In this document: in pieces, positions 25,741-33,900 of the stretch
Position numbering within the stretch: the stretch's first letter is position 1
Layout: each line of letters opens with the position of its first letter
Origin: Hyperoplus lanceolatus
Lineage: Eukaryota > Chordata > Actinopteri > Uranoscopiformes > Ammodytidae
Length of the DNA stretch: 64,000 nt
NCBI GenBank assembly: GCA_026929865.2
Contig: CM049402.1
Coordinates: forward strand, 14,234,001-14,298,000
Reading direction: 5' to 3'
Notes under the pieces: model-generated
Told to the model about the DNA's origin: nothing
Database searches by the model: none
Seen by the model: only the letters and a program-made list of their open reading frames with translations
Program-made: the position numbers and the translations under genes

Positions 25741-26414
25741 GTGGGCTATGCATGGGAGTAGGGTCCAGCTGCAGCCCCGGAGAACGACACCCTTGACAAA
25801 GCACTTCAACTTCAAGTAGTTTAAAAGTAAATATTGATTAACAATTTTCCTTTTTTTTCTTTTCAAGAATCATTCGTTCCTATGTAAATCTCAGTGATAT
25901 CGGATACGTTTGCAAAAAGGAATCCCCTCGTGAATGCGTGCTGTGGAAGGACATTAGCGTGCGTGTGTGTGCGTGCGTGCGTGCGTGTGTGTGTGTGTGT
26001 GTGTGTGTGTTGGTGTCGGAGCTCGTTGTGCGGTCTTGTTGTTCACATATTTAAAAGAGAAGCTACCCAAGGCTTACAACTGGATGGACAAAACTGACGA
26101 AGATGAAGCGATTGCCGGTGTTGAAACTCTCACTTGCGTTATTAAAATAATTATTGTGACGATGTTTCACATCAAGCTAATGGTCCTTCCACGGCACGCA
26201 TTCACGAGGGGATTCCTTTTTGCAAACGTATCCGATATCACTGAGATTTACATAGGAACGAATGATTATTGAAAAGGAAAAAAAGTTAAATTGTTAATCA
26301 ATACTTACTTTTAAATTACTTGAAGTTGAAGTGCTTGGTCAACTGCAGTGTCCGTTAGCACTCTTCGCCTTCTGTCTCCACGACACCTCCATGCATAGCC
26401 CACATGGGTTCATA
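25741..26414. mobile_element. Palindromic insertion in the left arm of the foldback element
   Basis: This 674-bp block is present in the left arm but absent from the right, where the flanking sequences CTATGAACCCAT and TAGACATTATA are joined directly. It is itself an inverted repeat: 25793-25957 pairs with 26177-26342, and the extreme ends pair as well (GTGGGCTATGCATGG with its inverse). A GT/GCGT array (25958-26011) sits in the loop. The target duplication cannot be fixed because the ends overlap the target. Loss from the right arm is an alternative to insertion in the left. Confidence 0.65.
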
Positions 26415-26710
26415 CATAGACATTATATATGGATATATATATCATATCTCATTAAATACCAAACTGATTTTCACGCGGTTTTCTTTGCTGCAAAGATCAT
26501 ACATGTAGCTATGATACAGGGCACATGTTTCGACGTGTTTTAATATTCATAGTGGACTTAACAGTCATAGAATATTCTGATATGATATAAGTAACCAGAC
26601 GTCCGAGATCAAAACGAGGAACATCCCCCGAAAAGGGAAGCAGAAACAGATAGGGGCAGTAAAGTCAGCTATTTTAATAAGTTAACAATAGGCCTATATG
26701 ATTAGGCTAT

Positions 26711-27165
26711 ATATAAATATATTTATTCATTTACAGTGACGAGCATACACAATAAAGACAATCACAGGGATAACATAAACAGAGAACAGAAATAAAATAG
26801 GATAAAATGTATTAATTTAAATAAAGTAGGCCTTTACAAAACAAGAGCAAAAATAAAATACTAAATGAACAATGAATTCAGCTAAAACAGTTACAGTCAG
26901 ATGTGTAAAATTCAGAAATCATAGATTGAAATAAACCAAGAGTAGGAAGAGCAGTCATTTTTAATTTGCTCTGCAGAGCATTCCATGAATTAGGGGCACT
27001 ACATGAAAAGGCAGTTATTCCTAAACTGAAGTTAGCTCGGGGCAATTTAGGAGGAGTAGTCGAGCATGGTACATATGAAGGGTGGATGTTTCCCATGAAG
27101 GCATTAAATAGCCTATAAATAAAAACCAGTGTATATAATATCTCATTAAAAGAGAAGGACAACAT
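26711..27165 (-). pseudogene. L2-clade LINE fragment (3' end of ORF2)
   Basis: Read on the minus strand, about 95 codons (27165-26878) encode the C-terminal part of an L2-type reverse-transcriptase polyprotein, with FSLGITAFSCSAPNSWN and the terminal CNCF signature that also ends the L2 copy at 60.2 kb (FSFSAPDSWNN ... CNCF). The stretch down to about 26711 would be its 3' untranslated tail, ending in an AATGAATAAA-like sequence. The catalytic RT domain is missing. It lies in the unique core between the foldback arms. Confidence 0.7.
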
Positions 27166-28152
27166 GAGTGTTCATGTAAAAATATGTTTTATTTCTCTAA
27201 TTTAAAACACAATCTTGTTAGGCAATTGCCTCTTAAAAGAGGATGGGATTTTTTAAAAGCAAAGTCTTCTTGGTTGTCCAATGTTCTATACTAGGGGGGA
27301 ATACCAAGTTCAGTCTAGTCTCGAGTTGGTTCCTCAGACACAGACAGGAAATCAATGCGTGCCTTGCAGCGCGGTACATTTAAAAACACATTCAATACAA
27401 AACCACAGCAATCAAAAGTATTAAATTAAGGGAAAATCAAACAACAACAGCAAACAATAATACTCAAATGCATAAAATAAAGTTAACCATCCTTACAATC
27501 GCATTTTACTCCGAAGAGAAATTCAAGCGAGGCGATTTCGGCAATGCGGTGCAGCCTTAATTTGTGAGACAGACACAACCAATGACAACAAGTCGGAATG
27601 GTGGTTGTCGATGCCAAACTGTCTCCTCAATATGTTCCCCAAGCAGAAACACATCCTTCGTTTCAATCTCCTCCCGGACGAAGTGTGTGACTCGGACGTC
27701 TGGTTATTATATTATATCAGAAAATTCTATGACTGTTAAGCCCACTATGAATATTAAAACACGTCGAAACTTGTGCCCTATATCTTAGCTACATGTATGA
27801 TCTTTGCAGCAAAGAAAACCGCGTGAAAATCAGTTTGGTATTTAATGAGATATGATTAATTACATGCGCTGACAGTTCATTCCACCTGCCAAACAGACTA
27901 GACTGAGTGGAACGTGTTACCGGTCCAAGATGGCGCCCGCATTTCTCGCGCTCAACGCCCAATGCGGCGTCTATCCTTTATAATGTCTATGGGTTCATAG
28001 CCAAAGCTCTGTTTACATCCAGTTTAGGGATTTTCAAAATAAGAGTCCTGCCACTGTAACACATTGACCAATCAACGTGTCTGTCTTTTCACACGTGACT
28101 TTTGCTACAGTTCTTCCGTGGCTTTGTAAAAAGAGATTTGTAAAAAGACTTA

Positions 28153-28277
28153 GGGCCAGTTTCACAGACATGGATTAAGCCTAGTCCTGGACTAAATGGA
28201 ATTTTGAATGGAGATTGTCCATTGAAAGTACAATTTAGTCCAGAACTAGGCTTAATCCATGTCTGCGAAACCGGCCC
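28153..28277. mobile_element. Harbinger-like MITE, 125 bp
   Basis: The termini GGGCCAGTTTCACAGACA and TGTCTGCGAAACCGGCCC are inverted repeats, and almost the whole element folds on itself (GGATTAAGCCTAGTCCTGGA pairs with the mirrored right half). The flanks are TTA on the left and ATA on the right, close to the TWA duplication of Harbinger elements. It is a familiar fish MITE. The other arm of the surrounding foldback element carries the empty site (GACTTAGTCT at about 25560-25571). Confidence 0.82.
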
Positions 28278-28344
28278 ATAGTCTGTTTGAGCTTTTAGAA
28301 CCACAATTAATATAATTTACAGATGTGTCTACACACAGAACCGT

Positions 28345-28575
28345 GTACACACACAAATCTTTGTGTGCATGCACAAAACCATTTGCAGACAGACAAATCT
28401 GTGCACACACGCACAAAACCATTTGCACACACAAATCTGTGCGCACACGCACAAAACCATTTGCAGATACACAAATCTGTGCACACACACACAAAACCAT
28501 TTTCAGACACACATATCTATGCACACACGCACAAAACCATTTACACACAAATCTAATTACAGACACACAAAACTG
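28345..28575 (-). repeat. Minisatellite, about 40-bp unit, right arm copy
   Basis: Inverted copy of the array at 25260-25500, again with five CAAAACCATTT cores in the mirrored order. One unit lacks the TGTCTGC-equivalent segment found in the left copy. Confidence 0.9.
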
Positions 28576-28647
28576 TATACGCACACAGATCTAAATACGC
28601 ATTTGCAAATGTTTTGATACAATAATAGCCCCATACAAGAACACTGA

Positions 28648-28787
28648 TTATACAGCAGTTGGTTCTGAGCGAGTGATCTGATTGGACGAGAGACCTTCTG
28701 AGCGTTCTGAAGGAGTGCTGATATTAGCGAACAACATCAAAATCACTCCGCGGCTCACTGATGAGCCGGAGCTTCACTTGTGTGTTA

Positions 28788-28842
<55 letters not shown>

Positions 28843-29359
28843 CTCAGGTTGACTGTGGCGAGTCTCTCCCCTGTGAGAGGGCATCGCTGCCACACACAGA
28901 CACAGACAGAGACAGTGTGCGGTAGTCGCTCACACTCACGTTACTGAAGACAGCAATAGTGTGTGGAGATAAACTCAGGCTGCATAGCTTTAGCCTAGCC
29001 TAGCTTTCCCACCTCATTGTATAACGTTACTTCCCCCGGGCCGAAATACACTCATAAACTCTGGGAAATGAAGCGTGGGGGTTTGGATTGGGCAGTGGAC
29101 CTTATTACCAACTAGATTAAGATCCGCCGTTCCGTTTCTTTGGTGATTTTTACGGGACATCGGGCCGCCGTGGTTAATGTTACCAGAGTAAACAAAGCAA
29201 GACGAGCGCACTCGCGTAAAGTTGTTGCATAGCAACGCGCTCCGCTCTGACTGCTGTTGTCGAACTATTTGTGTTGGCGGAAGCAAATACATTCTTAAAT
29301 GATTAAAGATCACATTTTAAAGTTAACTTGTGAATTTCAGTTGTAAAACTGCTGTATAA
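28648..29359. mobile_element. Possible DNA transposon with 13-bp inverted ends
   Basis: TTATACAGCAGTT at 28648-28660 is exactly mirrored by AACTGCTGTATAA at 29347-29359. The interior is CpG-rich and carries a GT array (28791-28841). The right end overlaps the flank of the palindromic MITE that follows. No target duplication was found, so the boundary call is tentative. Confidence 0.35.
28791..28841. repeat. (GT)n microsatellite
   Basis: About 25 uninterrupted GT units. Confidence 0.95.
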
Positions 29360-29421
29360 AAGCAATAGCACACTCGAGGTCGCATGTTGTCGCTCTATAT
29401 CAGCACTGCTGTGTTTCTCTC

Positions 29422-32400
29422 AAAAAGACCCTATGGAAAATCACCAAAGAGGAGGAGAGACCCTGCCCGGAGGAAGCCCGGGGCCCCCGTCTGGAGCCAG
29501 GCCCAGAAAGGGGGCCCGCCTGCGAGCGTCTGGTGGCCGGGTCTGCCACGGGGCCCGGCCGGGCACAGCCCGAAGAAGCTACGTGGCACCAACCCCCTCT
29601 ATGACCGATGGGCCCACCACTCGTCGGAGGAACCGCTGGGGTCGGGTGCGCTGCCTAAAGGGTGGCAGTGAAGGGCGGGGACCACAACGGACCAGACCCG
29701 GGCGGCAGAGGCTGGCTTTGGGGACGTGGAACGTCACCTCGCTGTGGGGGAAGGAGCTGGAACTGGTGCGGGAGGTGGAGCGCTACCAATTAGACCTGGT
29801 GGGGCTTACCTCCACGCACAGTCTTGGCTCTGGAACCGTACTTCTGGACAGGGGTTGGACTCTATTCTTCTCTGGAGTTGCCCAAGGTGTGAGGCGCCGG
29901 GCCGGTGTGGGGATACTCACGAGCCCCCGGCTGGGCGCTACTACGTTAGAGTTTACCCCGGTGGACGAGAGGGTCGCCTCCCTACGCCTCCGGGTTGTGG
30001 GGGGAAGACTCTGACTATTGTTTGTGCGTACGCACCGAACAGCAGTTCGGAGTATTCGGCCTTCTTGGAGACCCTGAACGGAGTCCTGCATGGGGCTCCG
30101 GTAGGGGACTCCATAGTTCTGCTGGGAGACTTTAACGCGCACGTGGGCAATGATGGAGACACCTGGAAAGGCGTGATTGGGAGGAACGGCCTCCCCGATC
30201 TGAACCCGAGTGGTCGTTTGTTGTTAGACTTCTGTGCTGGTCATGGTTTGTCTATAACGAACACCATGTTCGAACATAAGGATGCTCATAAGTGTACATG
30301 GTACCAGAGCACCCTAGGCCGAAGGTCGATGATCGATTTCGTGATCGTATCATCTGATCTGAGGCCGCATGTTTCGGACACTCGGGTGAAGAGAGGGGCG
30401 GAGCTGTCAACTGATCACCATCTGGTTGTGAGTTGGGTCAAAGGGTGGGGGAAGACTCTGGACAGACCTGGTAAGCCCAAACGGGTAGTGCGGGTGAACT
30501 GGGAACGTCTGGCGGAGGCCCCTGTTCAAGAGATCTTTAATTCGCACCTCCTGCAGAGCTTTTCTAGCATCCCTGTGGAGGTTGGGGGCATTGAACCCGA
30601 GTGGTCGATGTTCAAAACTTCCATTGCTGAAGCCGCGGCAGACAGCTGTGGTCTCAAGGTCTTAGGTGCCTCAAGGGGCGGTAACCCTCGAACGCCGTGG
30701 TGGACCTCGGTGGTCAGGGAAGCCGTCCGACTGAAGAAGGAGTGCTTCCGGGATATGTTATCTCGGGGGACTCCTGAGGCAGTTGCAAGGTACCGACAGG
30801 CCCGAAGGGCTGCAGCTTCTGCCGTGACCGAGGCAAAGCAGCGGGTGTGGGAGAAGTTCGGAGAAACCATGGAGAAGGACTTTCGGTCGGCACCAAAGTG
30901 TTTCTGGAAGACCGTCCGGCACCTCAGGAGGGGGAAGCGGGGAACCATCCAAGCTGTGTACAGTCAGGATGGGACGCTGTTGACCTCAACTGAGGAGGTA
31001 GTCGGTCGGTGGAAAGAGCACTTTGAGGAACTCCTGAATCCGACTAACACGCCCTCTATGTTGGAGGCAGAGCTGGAGGCTGATGGGGGATCATCGTCAA
31101 TTTCCCTGGTGGAAGTCACTGAGGTAGTCAAACAACTCCACAGTGGTAAAGCCCCGGGGGTTGATGAGATCCGTCCAGAAATGCTGAAAGCAATGGGTGT
31201 GGAGGGGCTGTCTTGGATGACACGCCTCTTCAACATTGCGTGGAAGTCGGGTACAGTGCCGAAGGAGTGGCAGACCGGGGTGGTGGTTCCTATTTTCAAA
31301 AAGGGGGACCAGAGAGTGTGTTCCAACTACCGGGGTATCACACTTCTCAGCCTTCCCGGCAAAGTCTACTCCAAGGTGCTGGAAAGGAGGGTTCGGCCGA
31401 TAGTCGAACCTCAGATTGAAGAGGAACAATGCGGATTCCGTCCTGGCCGTGGAACAACGGACCAGCTCTTCACTCTCGCAAGGATCCTAGAGGGAGCTTG
31501 GGAGTTTGCTCATCCAGTCTACATGTGTTTTGTAGATCTGGAGAAGGCTTATGACCGGGTTCCCCGGGAGATACTGTGGGGGGTGCTGCGGGAGTATGGG
31601 GTGAGGGTGTCTCTTCTGAGGGCCATCCAATCTCTGTACACTCAAAGCGAGAGCTGTGTACGGGTTCTCGGTAGTAAGTCAGACCTGTTTCCGGTGGGGG
31701 TTGGCCTCCGCCAGGGCTGCGCTTTATCACCAATCCTGTTTGTGATATTCATGGACAGGATATCAAGGCGTAGTCGTGGTGGGGAGGGGTTGCAGTTTGG
31801 TGGGCTGAAGATCTCATCTCTGCTGTTTGCGGATGATGTGGTTCTGATGGCATCATCGGCCTGTGACCTTCAGCTCTCATTGGATCGGTTTGCAGCCGAG
31901 TGTGAAGCGGTTGGGATGAGGATCAGTACCTCTAAATCTGAGGCCATGGTGCTCAGCAGGAAACCGATGGATTGTCTACTACAGGTAGGGAATGAGTCCT
32001 TACCCCAAGTGAAGGAGTTTAAGTACCTCGGGGTCTTGTTTGCGAGTGAGGGAACAATGGAGCGTGAGATTGGCCGTAGAATCGGAGCAGCAGGGGCGGT
32101 TTTGCACTCGCTTTACCGCACTGTTGTGACGAAAAGAGAGCTGAGTCGTAAGGCAAAGCTTTCGATCTACCGGGCGATCTTTGTTCCTACCCTCACCTAT
32201 GGTCATGAAGGCTGGGTAATGACCGAAAGAACGAGATCGCGGGTACAAGCGGCCGAAATGGGCTTTCTCAGGAGAGTGGCTGGCGTCTCCCTTAGAGATA
32301 GGGTGAGAAGCTCAGTCATTCGTGAGGAACTCGGGGCAGAGCCGCTACTCCTTTGCGTTGAAAGGAGCCAGTTGAGGTGGTTCGGGCATCTGGTAAGGAT

Positions 32401-32646
32401 GCCCCCAGGGCGCCTCCCTAGGGAGGTGTTCCAGGAGCGTCCAGCTGGAAGGAGGCCTCGGGGAAGACCCAGGACTAGGTGGAGAGATTATATCTCCACA
32501 CTGGCCTGGGAACGCCTCGGGATCCCCCAGTCAGAGCTGGTTGATGTGGCCCGGGAAAGAGAAGTTTGGGGTTCCCTGCTCAAGCTGCTGCCCCCGCGAC
32601 CCGATTTCGGATAAGCGGTTGATGATGATGATGATGATGATGATGA
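29422..32646 (+). mobile_element. RTE-clade non-LTR retrotransposon, nearly full coding region
   Basis: The insertion is bounded by the 12-bp duplication TGTGTTTCTCTC (29410-29421 and 32647-32658). It ends in a short tail of GAT repeats (about 32620-32646) right after the stop codon. An RTE-like layout is indicated by a single endonuclease plus reverse-transcriptase frame, an almost absent 3' UTR and a short-repeat tail instead of poly(A). It may be a relative of Rex3, but clade assignment needs a phylogeny. The upstream end could be 5'-truncated. Confidence 0.85.
29433..32614 (+). pseudogene. RTE LINE polyprotein: endonuclease plus reverse transcriptase, one frameshift
   Basis: The protein would nick target DNA and reverse-transcribe the element's RNA. 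The N-terminal part is in the frame starting at 29433: a basic Arg/Pro-rich leader, then the endonuclease start [20 protein letters not shown]. That frame stops at 30014. The rest lies in the next frame from about 30005 to 32614, with about 870 codons and no stop. The break falls in a G/A run near 30000-30006 and fits loss of one base. Endonuclease motifs follow ([29 protein letters not shown]), then reverse transcriptase ([54 protein letters not shown], and LLFADDVV at about 31820-31843), then a C-terminal Arg-rich region ending PPRPDFG. FADD replaces the more common YADD and keeps both catalytic aspartates. Apart from the frameshift nothing is obviously broken, so the copy is fairly young. 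Confidence 0.85.
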
Positions 32647-33506
32647 TGTGTTTCTCTCTTCGGCACTCGGCCTGCGGCCTCGTGCCTACGACCGAATCAC
32701 AGCAGTGCTGATATAGAGCGACAACATGCTCCCTCTCGTGTGCTATTGCTTAAACAACACATACATTGTGTATGCCCTGACCAAATTTAGACACATACCA
32801 CAGCAATAACACAACTGTGATTCAAAGAATTACAGCAAGAATTAAAATCTCTAAATTTGGACCAAAACAAGTCTAAGTGGAACCAAACGCCAAATTACCA
32901 CCAACTATGGCAAAGAATGAACATGTACACCAGCCAATTACAGAGCTACAACACACTCTTGGCAAGGAATGACAAAATGGTGCTTCACTGTGAGGCTGAG
33001 GATGACTGGCAGGAATACTGGCAGTTTGACCTGATGATTGATTTCCAATACATCCCTCAGGTTACAAGGATCGTTCTTGCTTGACTATGTGCTTGAATAG
33101 GCTCTGATAATTACCCTGTAGCCTTTTTTGGAGTGTGCACATTGTCTCTTCATAATGAGGTAAACACAGGGAAAACGACTGCTGACTTAACAGACTGGAC
33201 GGTTTATTTCACTCACTTCACATAGCAACAGCGCATTTCAAACAGCAGGGTTTATTTTTCTTTCTTTTTTAAAAAGTTCAGGTGCTGTGAAATTTTAATT
33301 TTCTTTCTTCCCGAGATAGTAATGAAATGGAGAGTGACAGAGATAAATAGAAAGAAAGAGATAAAGTGGTGGTGGGTGAGAGGTAACAGAGCTTGTCAGC
33401 CGAATCCCAACCTTTAGTGACGTGTCTTAACCTGCCACCAGGAGGCCACACTTTCTTCACATCTTATTGGGTTCAAAATGACTTGTTTCTTTTGTCATCA
33501 CAAGCG

Positions 33507-33508
<2 letters not shown>

Positions 33509-33555
<47 letters not shown>
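33509..33555. repeat. (CA)n microsatellite
   Basis: About 23 uninterrupted CA units. Confidence 0.95.
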
Positions 33556-33557
<2 letters not shown>

Positions 33558-33831
33558 ACAAACGCAGGACTCAAGGGATTCTGGTTCAAAGGCATGAGTG
33601 CCAAGTTCAACCTAGCGAGAGTTTTTGTGACCTATCTAAGAGTGCCTTCTGGTGGACTGTTGTGTAGCTCTGTGTGTGTTTGTGTGTGTGTGTGTGTGTG
33701 TTGGGGTATTAGTGTGTATGGGGGGGATGTCCAGCCTGTAAATTGCCTGTCTGTAGATACTTCCTGTTCATACCTCATTCTGAGCGAGAAACACATAGAG
33801 ATGGAGAGAGAAAGAGATGGAGAGAGAAAGA

Positions 33832-33835
<4 letters not shown>

Positions 33836-33898
<63 letters not shown>
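33836..33898. repeat. (GA)n microsatellite
   Basis: About 31 uninterrupted GA units, preceded by three GATGGAGAGAGAAA-like imperfect units (33800-33835). Confidence 0.95.

Positions 33899-33900
<2 letters not shown>

Larger units (their letters stand above)
25200..28635. mobile_element. Large foldback (palindromic) DNA transposon, non-autonomous
   Basis: The element starts TATGGGGCTATTATTG and ends with the inverse, CAATAATAGCCCCATA. The 6-bp sequence CAAGAA flanks it at 25194-25199 and 28636-28641. The first about 540 bp (25200-25740) reappear inverted at 27989-28635, and a further 167 bp (26441-26607) reappear inverted at 27691-27857, so the original element was a hairpin with arms of about 700 bp around a unique core of about 1.1 kb. 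The core contains an L2 LINE fragment. No transposase is visible. The superfamily is not certain: a 6-bp duplication would suit IS3EU- or Dada-type elements, but the terminal sequence alone does not decide. Confidence 0.82.
29361..32750. mobile_element. Palindromic MITE split by an RTE LINE
   Basis: The left arm 29361-29413 (AGCAATAGCACAC ... CTCTATATCAGCACTGCTG) is mirrored at 32698-32750 with a handful of mismatches. Joining across the LINE and removing one copy of its target duplication gives an element of about 153 bp whose middle (GGCACTCGGCC..GGCCTCGTGCC) is also palindromic. TAAA occurs on both outer sides (29357-29360 and 32751-32754) and may be its own 4-bp target duplication. The sequence resembles a hairpin repeat common in fish (recalled, not searched). 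Confidence 0.78.

Noticed and set aside
27551-27674. Minus-strand stretch of about 40 codons (VREEIETKDVFLLGEHIE) in the core of the foldback element
   Set aside because: Protein-like codon use but too short, no start or splice signals, and no family recognised; could be a remnant of a transposase or a captured exon.
32857-33084. 75-codon frame right of the split MITE
   Set aside because: Reads plausibly but matches no family I know and lacks splice or promoter signals; left unannotated.
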